Positions 24,452 through 32,670 of a stretch of 36,198 nucleotides of DNA are shown in pieces; the stretch's first letter is position 1, and each line of letters begins with the position of its first letter. Made by a program: the position numbers and the translations under genes. Below the pieces are notes generated by a model. The model was not told the origin of the DNA. It worked only from the letters and a program-made list of their open reading frames with translations, and ran no database searches. The DNA is taken from positions 1 to 36,198 of the forward strand of contig JACDQK010000153.1 of assembly GCA_015657645.1 (NCBI GenBank), read 5' to 3'. The DNA is from Novosphingobium sp. (GTDB lineage: Bacteria; Pseudomonadota; Alphaproteobacteria; Sphingomonadales; Sphingomonadaceae).

Positions 24452-25819
24452 TCAGCGAATGCGGCCTTTCAGCTTCGCCTTCTTGATAAGGTCGCCATAC
24501 TGGTGCGCCAGCAGGTGCGACTGGATCTGGGTGATCGTATCGACTGTCACGTTGACCACGATCAGCAGGCTGGTGCCGCCCAGGAACATCATGTTGAGCC
24601 CGGTCGAGGCGATCCACCATTCCGGGATCACGCAAACCACGGTGATGTAAAGCGCGCCGATCACCGTGATCCGGGTCAGCACGTAGTCCAGATAGGTGGC
24701 CGTGCTCTTGCCCGGGCGGATGCCGGGGATGAACCCGCCATTGCGCTTCAGGTTGTCGGCGGTTTCTTCCGGATTGAACACCACGGCGGTGTAGAAGAAG
24801 CAGAAGAAGATGATGCCGAGCGCATAGAGCGTCATGTAGAGCGGCTGGCCATGCGCCAGGTACTGGTTCAGCGTCACGATCGCGCTGCCCATGGTCGTAT
24901 CCGGCGAAATCGAGTTGCCGGCAAACTGGCTGATCGTCAGCGGCAGCAGCAGCAGCGAGCTGGCGAAGATCGGCGGGATAACGCCTGCGGTGTTGATCTT
25001 GAGCGGCAGGTGGCTGCGATCGGCCTGCATCATGCCGTGCTGGCTGGCACGCTTCGGATACTGGATCAGCAATCGCCGGGTCGCGCGTTCCATGAAGCAG
25101 ATGAACAGGATTAGCACCACGACCACGCCCACCGCCATCGCGATGGTGAAGCCGCTGATCGAGCCCGAACGCCCGCCTTCAAACAGGTTGGAAATGAAAG
25201 TCGGCATCTGCGCAACGATACCGGCCATGATGATCAGCGAAGTGCCGTTGCCGATCCCGCGGCTGGTGATCTGTTCGCCCAGCCAGAGCAGGAACATCGT
25301 CCCGCCGATCAGGCTGATCACGGCCACCACCTTGAACATCATGCCCGGGTTGACCACGGCCTGCAGCCCGCTCGAAGCGCCATAGGCTTCAAGCCCCGAA
25401 GCGATGAACCAGCCCTGCACTGCGGTCAGCAGCACGGTGCCATAGCGGGTGAACTGGTTGAGCTTCTTGCGGCCGCTTTCGCCTTCCTTCTTCAGCGCCA
25501 TCAGCGAGGGATGGAGCGAAGCGGCCAGCTGAATCACGATCGAGGCGGTAATATAGGGCATGATGCCAAGCGCGATGAGGCTCATGCGCTCAAGGCTGCC
25601 GCCCGAGAAAGTGTTGAAGATATCGAGGATGCCACCGCGCGTCTGGGCATAGAGCTGCTCGAGCACCAGCGGGTTGACCCCGGGGAGCGGCACGAAGCTC
25701 AGGAAGCGGAAGACAATCAGGGCACCCAGCGTGAACCAGATGCGGTTCTTCAGCTCGGTCGCCTTGGAGAAATTCGCGAGATTGAGATTGCTCGCAACGT
25801 TATCGGCACGTGAAGCCAT
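24452..25819 (-). CDS. secY: Protein translocase subunit SecY
   Basis: SecY is the channel of the Sec translocon in the inner membrane. The 455-residue product has about ten membrane helices. The start is ELKNRIWFTLGALIVFRF (helix 1). The plug region is near GGILDIFNTFSGGSLERMS. LGIMPYITASIVIQL and the cytoplasmic loop QTADNLKRNGGFIPGIRPG (in this gene read EETADNLKRNGGFIPGIRPG) are typical. It has its own promoter, apart from the upstream rplO terminator-like hairpin, and is followed by adk after 22 nt. Confidence 0.98.
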   Translation of the reverse strand: MASRADNVASNLNLANFSKATELKNRIWFTLGALIVFRFLSFVPLPGVNPLVLEQLYAQTRGGILDIFNTFSGGSLERMSLIALGIMPYITASIVIQLAASLHPSLMALKKEGESGRKKLNQFTRYGTVLLTAVQGWFIASGLEAYGASSGLQAVVNPGMMFKVVAVISLIGGTMFLLWLGEQITSRGIGNGTSLIIMAGIVAQMPTFISNLFEGGRSGSISGFTIAMAVGVVVVLILFICFMERATRRLLIQYPKRASQHGMMQADRSHLPLKINTAGVIPPIFASSLLLLPLTISQFAGNSISPDTTMGSAIVTLNQYLAHGQPLYMTLYALGIIFFCFFYTAVVFNPEETADNLKRNGGFIPGIRPGKSTATYLDYVLTRITVIGALYITVVCVIPEWWIASTGLNMMFLGGTSLLIVVNVTVDTITQIQSHLLAHQYGDLIKKAKLKGRIR

Positions 25820-25868
25820 CGGGTAAGTGAACCTTGCTTTGGGTCCGCCCCGGACCGCTGATCAGCCC

Positions 25869-25896
25869 CATATAGGGAGCGTGCGGCGAAGTCCAA
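25869..25896 (-). promoter_or_regulatory. Promoter of secY-adk (TTGGAC-N16-TATATG)
   Basis: On the minus strand TTGGAC (25891-25896) and TATATG (25869-25874) are 16 nt apart, about 50 nt before the secY ATG and directly downstream of a terminator-like hairpin. Both boxes are close to the sigma-70 consensus. Confidence 0.65.
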
Positions 25897-25909
25897 ACCC
25901 TGCAAACAA

Positions 25910-25940
25910 ATCCATCCCCGCCTGAGCGGCGGGGATGGAT
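25910..25940 (-). terminator. Terminator-like hairpin after rplO
   Basis: A perfect 13-bp stem (ATCCATCCCCGCC and its complement) with a 5-nt loop lies 6 nt after the rplO stop. On the minus strand TTTGTTTG follows. It is probably an intrinsic terminator that ends much of the upstream ribosomal transcript. Confidence 0.75.
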
Positions 25941-25946
25941 TCGAAA

Positions 25947-26465
25947 TTACTTCGCAGCCTTGTTGGCTTCGCGGCGAGCAGTCTTCTTCTCGTGCTCGCT
26001 CGGCTGTTCAGCCGGGAGTTCAACCGAACCGCCGGCCTTCTCAACCGCAGCGACCGCGCCCTTGCTGGCGCCGGTGACTGCAAACTTGACCTTGGCGGTG
26101 AACTCACCCTTGCCGAGCAGGCGGACGCCATCCTTGCCGCCACGGGCCAGGCCGGCGGCCTTGAGCGCGGCGTGATCGATCACGGCCTTGATGTCGAGCT
26201 TGCCCGCGTCGATGAACTTCTGGATCAGGCCCAGGTTCACTTCGGCATAGTCCTTGGCGAAGATGTTGTTGAAGCCGCGCTTCGGGATCCGCATGTGCAG
26301 CGGCATCTGGCCGCCTTCGAAGCCGTTCACCGAGACGCCCGAACGAGCCTTGGCACCCTTCTGGCCGCGGCCAGCAGTCTTGCCCTTGCCCGAACCGATA
26401 CCACGGCCGACGCGCATGCGACCCTTGCGGGCGCCCTTGTTGTCAGAGATTTCGTTGAGTTTCAT
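25947..26465 (-). CDS. rplO: 50S ribosomal protein L15 (uL15)
   Basis: L15 is a late-assembling 23S rRNA-binding protein. The 172-residue product starts [20 protein letters not shown] and has the Gly/Lys-rich extension [20 protein letters not shown] and the diagnostic [20 protein letters not shown]. The C-terminus carries an extra charged tail (about residues 150-172, [16 protein letters not shown]), making it longer than E. coli L15 (144). Terminator-like hairpins lie on both sides of the gene. Confidence 0.98.
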   Translation of the reverse strand: MKLNEISDNKGARKGRMRVGRGIGSGKGKTAGRGQKGAKARSGVSVNGFEGGQMPLHMRIPKRGFNNIFAKDYAEVNLGLIQKFIDAGKLDIKAVIDHAALKAAGLARGGKDGVRLLGKGEFTAKVKFAVTGASKGAVAAVEKAGGSVELPAEQPSEHEKKTARREANKAAK

Positions 26466-26505
26466 GTCGTTGCACTCGCTTTCGCTTTAGTCGCGCTGAA
26501 AGAAA

Positions 26506-26527
26506 CATCCCGGCCGAAGCCGGGATG
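26506..26527 (-). terminator. Terminator-like UUCG hairpin between rpmD and rplO
   Basis: On the transcribed strand CATCCCGGC-TTCG-GCCGGGATG is a perfect 9-bp stem with a C(UUCG)G loop, followed by TTTCTTTC. It may be a partial terminator or attenuator inside the operon, because rplO has no evident promoter of its own. Confidence 0.6.
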
Positions 26528-26536
26528 CTGGATTGG

Positions 26537-26713
26537 TCAATCGACCACAGCCACCATATGCGGCAGCTTGGCGATCGCGCCGCGCACTTCGGGAGTATCT
26601 TCCAACTCCACCACGCGGTGCATCTTGCCCAGGCCCAGGCCGACCAGAATCTTCTTCTGGCTTTCCGGGCGACGGATCGGCGAACCGATCTGCTTGATCT
26701 TGATCTTCGCCAT
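26537..26713 (-). CDS. rpmD: 50S ribosomal protein L30 (uL30)
   Basis: L30 is a small 23S rRNA-binding protein. The 58-residue product reads [20 protein letters not shown], then [20 protein letters not shown] and a C-terminus ending [10 protein letters not shown]. This is the complete bacterial short form (E. coli 59). The ATG at 26713 lies 6 nt after the restored rpsE stop. Because of the rpsE indel a long rpsE frame runs across this gene, so automatic callers may miss it. Confidence 0.95.
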   Translation of the reverse strand: MAKIKIKQIGSPIRRPESQKKILVGLGLGKMHRVVELEDTPEVRGAIAKLPHMVAVVD

Positions 26714-26719
26714 GTCAGC

Positions 26720-27444
26720 TTACTCCGTGATCGCGCAGCTTCGGCTTCCGCCTCGGCTGCGCTCGCACCGCCGCGACCCAGCAGGTCGGCAACCTTCTTG
26801 CCGCGACGCTGGGCGACCGACTTCGGCGAAGTCTGGCTAACCAGAGCGTCGAAGGTGGCGCGGATCATGTTGTAGGGGTTCGAGGTGCCGACCGACTTGG
26901 TCACCACGTCGGCCACGCCCAGGCTTTCGAAGACGGCGCGCATCGGACCACCGGCGATGATCCCGGTCCCGGCCGGAGCCGAACGGACATTCACCTTGCC
27001 GGCACCGAAACGGCCCTTGCCGTCGTGATGCAGGGTGCGGCCTTCCTTGAGCGGAACGCGAACCATCTTCTTCTTGGCCGAGGCAGTCGCCTTGGTGATG
27101 GCTTCCGGCACTTCGCGCGCCTTGCCATGACCGAAGCCAACGCGGCCCTTGCCATCGCCAACCACGACCAGCGCGGCGAAACCGAAGCGCTTGCCGCCCT
27201 TGACGGTCTTAGAGACGCGGTTGATGTGGACCAGCTTTTCGATCAGCTCTTCGCCACCGTCATCGTCGCCGCCACGGCCACGACGATCGTCACGGCCACG
27301 GCCACGACCGCCACGGTCATTGCCGCCGCGGTCATTGCCGCCGCGACCACGGCCACGGCCGCGGGCTTCGCGCTGCTCGCCACCTTCGGTGGCACCGGTC
27401 GCCTCGACGGCGACTTCGTTTTCCATATTGGTTTCGTCAGCCAT
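26720..27444 (-). CDS. rpsE: 30S ribosomal protein S5 (uS5), RGG-rich N-terminus; frameshift at the last codons
   Basis: S5 helps the small subunit keep decoding accurate and sits at the mRNA entry channel. The core is complete: [60 protein letters not shown] and [20 protein letters not shown]. The first ~65 residues are an extension with acidic residues and then Arg/Gly repeats ([20 protein letters not shown]), absent from E. coli S5. At the 3' end the frame slips near 26732-26735 after AEAEAEAA; one extra G (GCGCG to GCGGCG) gives AAAITE and a TAA at 26720-26722, for 241 residues. As written, the frame runs on to 26443 across rpmD, which is very unlikely to be real. Confidence 0.93.
27314..27343 (-). 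repeat. Tandem 15-bp repeat (2 copies) in the rpsE N-terminal extension
   Basis: Two perfect copies of CGGTCATTGCCGCCG (plus-strand reading) encode RGGND twice. They lie within a wider Arg/Gly-coding low-complexity tract (about 27250-27365). Confidence 0.85.
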
Positions 27445-27446
27445 CG

Positions 27447-27788
27447 TCAGAACTCCAGCCCGCCTTCACGGGCGGCATCAGCCAGCGCCTTGACGCGGCC
27501 ATGGAACAGGTACCCGCCGCGATCGAACACGACGGAAGTGACGCCAGCCTTCTTGGCAGCTTCGGCGAGGGTCGAACCGACCTTGGCCGCAGCGTCGACG
27601 TTGGAACCGCCCTTGCTGCCCAGGGTCGATGCGGCTGCCAGCGTGCGGCCGGCGGCATCGTCGATGATCTGGGCATAGATGTGGCGGCCCGAACGGTGCA
27701 CCGAAAGCCGCGGACGGCCACCGGCGCGCGCCTTGAGCGCGGTGCGAACGCGCCGACGACGGCGCTCGAACAGGGAAAGCTTGGCCAT
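27447..27788 (-). CDS. rplR: 50S ribosomal protein L18 (uL18)
   Basis: L18 binds 5S rRNA with L5 and joins it to the central protuberance. The 113-residue product has the basic start [18 protein letters not shown], then [20 protein letters not shown], and the C-terminal [20 protein letters not shown] with AREGGLEF. Its ATG overlaps the rplF stop by one base (TAATG), showing translational coupling. Confidence 0.98.
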   Translation of the reverse strand: MAKLSLFERRRRRVRTALKARAGGRPRLSVHRSGRHIYAQIIDDAAGRTLAAASTLGSKGGSNVDAAAKVGSTLAEAAKKAGVTSVVFDRGGYLFHGRVKALADAAREGGLEF

Positions 27789-28321
27789 TACTTCTTCTTC
27801 CCTTCCTTGCGGAAGATGAACTCGCCGCGGTACTTGATACCCTTGCCCTTGTAAGGCTCGGGCTTGCGCCAGCGGCGGATCTCGGCCGCAACCTGGCCGA
27901 CCTTCTGCTTGTCGATCCCAGAGATTTCGACCGTGGTGTTATCCGGGGTCTTGATCTCGATGCCTTCCGGCACGTCGAAGTTCACGTCGTGGCTGTAGCC
28001 GAGCTGCAGCTTCAGGATCTTGCCCTGAGCCGTGGCGCGGTAGCCAACACCGGTGATCTCGAGGACCTTGGTGTAGCCCTGGGTGACGCCGGTCACCAGG
28101 TTGTCGACGAGAGTGCGCTGCATGCCCCAGAAGGCACGCGCCTGCTTGCTGTCATTGGCCGGCAGCACCGAAATGCTGTCACCTTCGACCTTGTAGGCGA
28201 TCTCGTCGCGCAGACCCAGCGTGAGGGTGCCCTTGGGGCCCTTCACGGTGAGGGTGCCGTTCGCGATTTCGGCGCTAACGCCGCTCGGGATCGACACCGG
28301 ACGCTTACCGATGCGGCTCAT
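27788..28321 (-). CDS. rplF: 50S ribosomal protein L6 (uL6)
   Basis: L6 lies near the GTPase-associated region of the large subunit. The 177-residue product (E. coli 177) starts [15 protein letters not shown] and contains [36 protein letters not shown] and the C-terminal [20 protein letters not shown]. The ATG overlaps the rpsH stop by one base (TGATG). Confidence 0.98.
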   Translation of the reverse strand: MSRIGKRPVSIPSGVSAEIANGTLTVKGPKGTLTLGLRDEIAYKVEGDSISVLPANDSKQARAFWGMQRTLVDNLVTGVTQGYTKVLEITGVGYRATAQGKILKLQLGYSHDVNFDVPEGIEIKTPDNTTVEISGIDKQKVGQVAAEIRRWRKPEPYKGKGIKYRGEFIFRKEGKKK

Positions 28322-28716
28322 CAGAACACCTCCGCCAGCACTTCGCCGCCGACGTTGTGAGCGCGCGCTTCGGCATCCGAAAGCACGCCACGCGGCGTCG
28401 AGACGATGGTGATGCCAAGACCGTTGCGGATCACCGGCAGCTCCTTGCTGCCCGAGTAGACCCGGCGGCCCGGCTTCGAGACGCGAGCGACGTGCTTGAT
28501 CGCCGGTTCGCCCTCGAAGTACTTCAGTTCGATCCGCAGCTGCGGGTGGGCGCCAGTGGCGTCCTCCGAGTAACCACGGATATAGCCTTCGCGCTGCAGG
28601 ACTTCGAGCACGCGGGCGCGCAGCTTCGAAGCCGGCGAAAGGACGGAGTCCTTCTTCGCCCGCTGGCCGTTACGGATACGGGTGAGCATATCACCCAGGG
28701 GATCGGTCAGTGCCAT
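28321..28716 (-). CDS. rpsH: 30S ribosomal protein S8 (uS8)
   Basis: S8 binds the central domain of 16S rRNA and, in E. coli, also represses the spc operon by binding an L5 region of its mRNA. The 131-residue product starts [20 protein letters not shown] and ends with the typical [20 protein letters not shown] and [10 protein letters not shown]. It lies 10 nt after rpsN. I did not find an S8-binding mRNA mimic with confidence. Confidence 0.98.
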   Translation of the reverse strand: MALTDPLGDMLTRIRNGQRAKKDSVLSPASKLRARVLEVLQREGYIRGYSEDATGAHPQLRIELKYFEGEPAIKHVARVSKPGRRVYSGSKELPVIRNGLGITIVSTPRGVLSDAEARAHNVGGEVLAEVF

Positions 28717-28726
28717 CTCTAGGTCC

Positions 28727-29032
28727 TTACCAGCTCGACTTCGTCACGCCCGGAATCATGCCCTTGTTGGCAAGATCACGGAGTTCGATGCGGCAGAGGC
28801 CGAACTTGCGGTAGTAGCCGCGCGGGCGGCCGGTGGTGGCGCAGCGGTTGCGAACCCGGGTCGGGTTGCCGTTGCGCGGGATTTCCGCCAGCTTCAGACG
28901 GGCGATCAGACGCTCGGTTTCGTCGAGCGACTTGTCGTCAGCCTGCGCCTTGAGGGCAGCATACTTGGCTGCATACTTCTTCACGAGCTGCTTGCGGCGC
29001 TCGTTCTTGTTCACGGAACTCAGTTTCGCCAT
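28727..29032 (-). CDS. rpsN: 30S ribosomal protein S14 (uS14), zinc-free long form
   Basis: S14 is a head protein of the small subunit. The 101-residue product is the long form without the CxxC zinc knuckles: [20 protein letters not shown] at the start, then [20 protein letters not shown] and the end [12 protein letters not shown]. The two remaining cysteines are not in CxxC pairs. It lies 20 nt after rplE and 10 nt before rpsH. Confidence 0.98.
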   Translation of the reverse strand: MAKLSSVNKNERRKQLVKKYAAKYAALKAQADDKSLDETERLIARLKLAEIPRNGNPTRVRNRCATTGRPRGYYRKFGLCRIELRDLANKGMIPGVTKSSW

Positions 29033-29052
29033 GGACTTAAGCTCTCTTTATC

Positions 29053-29631
29053 TCAGGCCGCTTGCGCAGCTTCGGCTTCCGCCGGGAACGGGAAACCAAA
29101 CAGACGCAGCAGCTCGCGCGCTTCGTCGTCGGTCTTGGCAGTGGTAGTGACAATGATGTCCATCCCACGCACCTTCTCGATCTGGTCGTAGCTGATCTCT
29201 GGGAAGATGATCTGCTCCTTCAGGCCCATGGCATAGTTGCCGCGGCCGTCGAACGACTTGGCGTTGAGGCCACGGAAGTCGCGGATGCGGGGCATTGCCA
29301 CGGTGATCAGGCGATCGAGGAATTCGTACATGCGTTCCCGGCGCAGGGTAACCTTGCAACCGATCGGCATGCCTTCACGCAGCTTGAACTGCGCGATCGA
29401 CTTCTTCGCCTTGGTGATCACCGGCTTCTGGCCAGCGATCAGCTCCATTTCGGCGGCGGCAGTCTGGACCTTCTTCTTGTCCTGGCTGCCTTCGCCAACG
29501 CCCATGTTGAGCGTGATCTTTTCGATCTTCGGAACTTCCATCACGTTGGCGTAACCGAACTTCTCGGTCATCGCCTTGGCGATCTGCTCGTCGTACTTCT
29601 TGCGAAGACGGGGCACGTACTTATCAGCCAT
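29053..29631 (-). CDS. rplE: 50S ribosomal protein L5 (uL5)
   Basis: L5 binds 5S rRNA and contacts the P-site tRNA and S13. The 192-residue product includes [54 protein letters not shown] and [21 protein letters not shown] short Ala-rich C-terminal tail (AEAEAAQAA) extends past the E. coli end (179). The ATG lies 8 nt inside the rplX end, so translation is coupled. Confidence 0.98.
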   Translation of the reverse strand: MADKYVPRLRKKYDEQIAKAMTEKFGYANVMEVPKIEKITLNMGVGEGSQDKKKVQTAAAEMELIAGQKPVITKAKKSIAQFKLREGMPIGCKVTLRRERMYEFLDRLITVAMPRIRDFRGLNAKSFDGRGNYAMGLKEQIIFPEISYDQIEKVRGMDIIVTTTAKTDDEARELLRLFGFPFPAEAEAAQAA

Positions 29632-29944
29632 CGATGGTCTCCCCGGACTTCACGGCCACGCGGACCTTCTTGCCGTCCTTGTCTTCAAAGCGCACGCGGG
29701 TCGCCTTGCCGGTCTTCGGGTCGACGAGGCCGACCTTCGACATCGCCAGCGGCGCTTCACGGCGATCGATCCCACCCTGCGGATTGGCTTGGCTGGGCTT
29801 GCGGTGACGGGTCGCCACGTTCACGCCCTGGACCAGGACCTTGCCATCCTTCGGCATGACCTGAAGGACAGTGCCGGTGCGGCCCTTGTCCTTGCCCGAG
29901 CGGACAACGACGTTGTCACCCTTCTTGATCTTGGCAGCGGACAT
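29624..29944 (-). CDS. rplX: 50S ribosomal protein L24 (uL24)
   Basis: L24 starts assembly of the 50S subunit near the tunnel exit. The 106-residue product has the KOW motif [20 protein letters not shown], then [20 protein letters not shown] and the closing [20 protein letters not shown]. It starts directly after the rplN stop and overlaps rplE by 8 nt. Confidence 0.98.
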   Translation of the reverse strand: MSAAKIKKGDNVVVRSGKDKGRTGTVLQVMPKDGKVLVQGVNVATRHRKPSQANPQGGIDRREAPLAMSKVGLVDPKTGKATRVRFEDKDGKKVRVAVKSGETIDG

Positions 29945-30313
29945 TTAGAGGACCTCCGGCGCAAGGCTGATGATCTTCATGTAGCCCTTGCCGCGCAGTT
30001 CGCGGACCACGGGGCCGAAGATGCGGGTGCCGATGGGCTCGGCGTTCTTGTTGATCAGCACGGCAGCGTTGCTGTCGAAGCGGATCACGCTGCCGTCAGC
30101 GCGGCGCACGTCCTTGCGGGTGCGAACGATGACGGCGCGGTGCACGTCGCCCTTCTTCACCTTGGTGCGGGGCTGTGCTTCCTTGACCGACACCACGATG
30201 ATGTCGCCCACGCCGGCAGTGCGGCGCTTCGAGCCGCCCAGCACCTTGATGCACTGGACGCGCTTCGCGCCGCTGTTGTCAGCGACGTCGAGGTTTGATT
30301 GCATCTGGATCAT
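29945..30313 (-). CDS. rplN: 50S ribosomal protein L14 (uL14)
   Basis: L14 contacts 16S rRNA across the subunit interface. The 122-residue product begins [20 protein letters not shown] and includes [40 protein letters not shown] and the C-terminal [20 protein letters not shown]. Length matches the family (122-123). The AAGGAA ribosome-binding site lies within a pair of alternative hairpins in the rpsQ-rplN gap. Confidence 0.98.
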   Translation of the reverse strand: MIQMQSNLDVADNSGAKRVQCIKVLGGSKRRTAGVGDIIVVSVKEAQPRTKVKKGDVHRAVIVRTRKDVRRADGSVIRFDSNAAVLINKNAEPIGTRIFGPVVRELRGKGYMKIISLAPEVL

Positions 30314-30317
30314 AGAT

Positions 30318-30356
30318 CCGGTTCCTTCTCACTGGCTTGCCGGAACCAGTCCGGCA
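30318..30356 (-). promoter_or_regulatory. Alternative hairpins over the rplN ribosome-binding site
   Basis: On the minus strand TGCCGGA-CTGGT-TCCGGCA (30338-30356) forms a 7-bp stem. In competition, CTGGTTCC (30342-30349) can pair with GGAACCGG (30318-30325), which contains part of the AAGGAA ribosome-binding site of rplN. The two folds share bases 30342-30344 and cannot coexist, a layout compatible with translational control. Confidence 0.4.
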
Positions 30357-30376
30357 GTTCCAAAATGGGTGTCGAC

Positions 30377-30646
30377 TTAGACGTCAGCTTCGACCGCAGC
30401 GGTCTTGCCGGCCTGGACCCGCTCGATGACCTTCCAGGTCTTGAGCTTCGAAATCGGCGCCGATTCCTCGATGCGCACGGTTTCGCCGGTCTTGTAGGCG
30501 TTGTCTTCGTCGTGGGCGTGATACTTCTTCGAACGACGGATGATCTTCCCGTAGAGCGGGTGCTTCACCTTACGCTCGACCTTCACGACCACGGTCTTGT
30601 CGGTCTTGTCGGAAACCACAGTCCCGATCAGGATACGCTTGGGCAT
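30377..30646 (-). CDS. rpsQ: 30S ribosomal protein S17 (uS17)
   Basis: S17 is a primary 16S rRNA-binding protein. The 89-residue product starts [20 protein letters not shown] and has [40 protein letters not shown] and [14 protein letters not shown]. It lies 11 nt after rpmC. The C-terminal [11 protein letters not shown] extends slightly past the E. coli end (84). Confidence 0.98.
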   Translation of the reverse strand: MPKRILIGTVVSDKTDKTVVVKVERKVKHPLYGKIIRRSKKYHAHDEDNAYKTGETVRIEESAPISKLKTWKVIERVQAGKTAAVEADV

Positions 30647-30657
30647 CTGTGGGCTCC

Positions 30658-30858
30658 TTACTTCGCTGCGCGGGCGCGTTCGCCCTGCAACGTCTTGATG
30701 CGGGCGATGTCGCGGCGCACTTCCTTGATGCGCGCCGGGCGCTCAAGCTGGTTCGTCGCGGCCTGGAAGCGCAGATTGAACGCTTCCCGCTTCAGTTCGG
30801 CCAGGTCAGCGGTCAGCTGATCCTCGGTCTTGGCGCGGAGGTCTTCAACCTTGGCCAT
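30658..30858 (-). CDS. rpmC: 50S ribosomal protein L29 (uL29)
   Basis: L29 lies at the tunnel exit and with L23 forms the docking site for trigger factor and SRP. The 66-residue product reads [20 protein letters not shown], then [20 protein letters not shown] and ends in [20 protein letters not shown]. Two ATGs stand side by side (30861 and 30858). The second is chosen because it is 6 nt after GGAGG while the first is only 3 nt away. The rplP stop TGA overlaps these start codons. Confidence 0.95.
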   Translation of the reverse strand: MAKVEDLRAKTEDQLTADLAELKREAFNLRFQAATNQLERPARIKEVRRDIARIKTLQGERARAAK

Positions 30859-31292
30859 CATTCACCTCCCAGGTGCGAGGTGTCACCCAGGCGGGCGACG
30901 ACCTTGGTCTTGATCGGCAGCTTCATCGCAGCGCGGCTGAAGGCTTCGGCGGCCAGCGGGCCGGCAACGCCGTCCAGTTCGAACAGGATGCGGCCGGGCT
31001 TCACCCGCGCTGCCCAGTATTCGATCGAACCCTTGCCCTTACCCTGACGGACTTCGGCAGGCTTCTTCGAAACCGGCACGTCCGGGAACACGCGGATCCA
31101 CAGACGCCCCTGGCGCTTGATGTGGCGCGTGATCGCACGACGGGCGGCTTCGATCTGACGAGCGGTGATCCGCTCCGGCTCAAGCGCCTTGAGGCCATAG
31201 GACCCGAAGTTCAGGTCGGTACCGCCCTTGGCGTCGCCCTTGATGCGGCCCTTGAAGGCCTTGCGGAACTTGGTTTTCTTAGGTTGCAGCAT
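30858..31292 (-). CDS. rplP: 50S ribosomal protein L16 (uL16)
   Basis: L16 helps form the A site of the large subunit. The 144-residue product begins [20 protein letters not shown] and contains [40 protein letters not shown] and a long [20 protein letters not shown]. The end [21 protein letters not shown] is a slightly longer tail than E. coli (136); here quoted parts are KLPIKTKVV and [10 protein letters not shown]. It lies 3 nt after rpsC. Confidence 0.98.
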   Translation of the reverse strand: MLQPKKTKFRKAFKGRIKGDAKGGTDLNFGSYGLKALEPERITARQIEAARRAITRHIKRQGRLWIRVFPDVPVSKKPAEVRQGKGKGSIEYWAARVKPGRILFELDGVAGPLAAEAFSRAAMKLPIKTKVVARLGDTSHLGGE

Positions 31293-31295
31293 GAC

Positions 31296-32006
31296 TTAGT
31301 TCCTGCGGTCATCGCGCGCCGGGCGCACGCCGGAGGTCTGAGCCTCCATCATCAGGCGGTCCTGGGCCATCGGATCGTGGCCAAGGATCTCGCCCTTGAA
31401 GATCCAGCACTTGATGCCGATGATCCCATAGGCGGTCAGCGCTTCGGCTTCGGCGTAGTCGATGTTGGCGCGCAGGGTGTGCAGCGGCACGCGGCCTTCG
31501 CGGTACCATTCGACGCGGGCGATTTCAGCACCGCCGAGACGGCCCGAGCAGGTGATCTTGATGCCTTCGGCACCAAGACGGAGCGCGGACTGCACGGCCC
31601 GCTTCATCGCGCGGCGGAACGCCACGCGGCGGATCAGCTGATCGGCAATACCCTGGGCGACAAGCTTGGAATCGATTTCCGGCTTGCGGATTTCGACGAT
31701 GTTCAGCTTGACGTCGCTCGAGGTCATCGCGGCGAGCTGCGAGCGCAGCTTTTCGATGTCCGCGCCCTTCTTGCCGATGATGACGCCCGGACGGGCGGCA
31801 TAGATCGAAACGCGGCACAGCTTGGCCGGACGCTCGATGACCACCTTGGAGATCGCGGCCTGGGGCAGCGTTTCCATGATGAACTTGCGCATCTTGAGGT
31901 CTTCCTCAAGCATCTGCGCATAGTTCTTGCCTTCGGCGTACCAGCGGCTGTCCCAGGTACGGTTGATCTGCAGACGCAGGCCGATCGGGTTGCTCTTGTG
32001 ACCCAT
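31296..32006 (-). CDS. rpsC: 30S ribosomal protein S3 (uS3)
   Basis: S3 is at the mRNA entry channel and has helicase activity with S4 and S5. The 236-residue product starts [20 protein letters not shown]. The KH domain carries the GxxG loop in [17 protein letters not shown]. The C-terminal domain has [40 protein letters not shown] and [17 protein letters not shown] short Arg/Asp-rich tail closes it. It lies 2 nt after rplV. Confidence 0.98.
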   Translation of the reverse strand: MGHKSNPIGLRLQINRTWDSRWYAEGKNYAQMLEEDLKMRKFIMETLPQAAISKVVIERPAKLCRVSIYAARPGVIIGKKGADIEKLRSQLAAMTSSDVKLNIVEIRKPEIDSKLVAQGIADQLIRRVAFRRAMKRAVQSALRLGAEGIKITCSGRLGGAEIARVEWYREGRVPLHTLRANIDYAEAEALTAYGIIGIKCWIFKGEILGHDPMAQDRLMMEAQTSGVRPARDDRRN

Positions 32007-32008
32007 GA

Positions 32009-32386
32009 TCAGGCCTCCTCAACTTCACGGACCACGATCCGCAGCCGCGAGAACGGCTTCAGGATGCGGGTCGACTTGCCACGGCCACGGGTGTGGAACC
32101 GCTTCATGGTGACCGACTTGCCGACGCTGGCTTCAGCCACGACCAACGCGTCAACGTCGAGGTTGTGGTTGTTTTCCGCATTGGCGATCGCCGAAGCGAG
32201 CACCTTGCGGGCGTCGACAGCCATCGCCTTGGTCGAGAAGGCGAGGATGTTCATGGCCTCTTCGGCCTTCTTGCCGCGGATCAGGGCGGCGACCAGGTTG
32301 AGCTTCTGGGCCGAACCACGGATAGTGGTGCCGACCGACAGGGCTTCCTTTTCGCCAACGCGGCGCGGAGCAGCTTGCTTGCTCAT
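32009..32386 (-). CDS. rplV: 50S ribosomal protein L22 (uL22)
   Basis: L22 lines the exit tunnel with its long beta-hairpin, where macrolide-resistance changes occur. The 125-residue product includes [60 protein letters not shown] and the hairpin region [20 protein letters not shown]. It overlaps the rpsS stop by one base (TAATG). Confidence 0.98.
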   Translation of the reverse strand: MSKQAAPRRVGEKEALSVGTTIRGSAQKLNLVAALIRGKKAEEAMNILAFSTKAMAVDARKVLASAIANAENNHNLDVDALVVAEASVGKSVTMKRFHTRGRGKSTRILKPFSRLRIVVREVEEA

Positions 32387-32664
32387 TAGCGCTTGCCCTT
32401 CTTGTCGGCAGCGTGGCCGGGGAAGCTGCGCGTGGGCGCAAATTCACCAAGCTTGTGACCGACCATGTCTTCGTTGACCGAGACGGGGATGAACTTGTGG
32501 CCGTTATAGACGTTGAACGTCAGGCCGACGAACTGCGGCAGGATCGTCGAACGACGCGACCAGGTCTTGATCGGTGCGGCGCGAGTGCCGGCGTCCTGCT
32601 GGGCTTCCGCCTTTTTCAGCAGGTGCAGGTCGACGAAGGGGCCTTTCCAGACGGAGCGTGCCAT
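32386..32664 (-). CDS. rpsS: 30S ribosomal protein S19 (uS19)
   Basis: S19 forms a complex with S13 in the head of the small subunit. The 92-residue product begins [20 protein letters not shown] and contains [40 protein letters not shown] and [20 protein letters not shown]. It is 6 nt after rplB and coupled to rplV. Confidence 0.98.
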   Translation of the reverse strand: MARSVWKGPFVDLHLLKKAEAQQDAGTRAAPIKTWSRRSTILPQFVGLTFNVYNGHKFIPVSVNEDMVGHKLGEFAPTRSFPGHAADKKGKR

Positions 32665-32670
32665 GGTGGC

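Noticed and set aside
26443-26719. The C-terminal extension of S5 after the frameshift
   Set aside because: It is rpmD and its flanks read in the wrong frame (Ser/Arg/Trp-rich), and rpmD is intact in its own frame.
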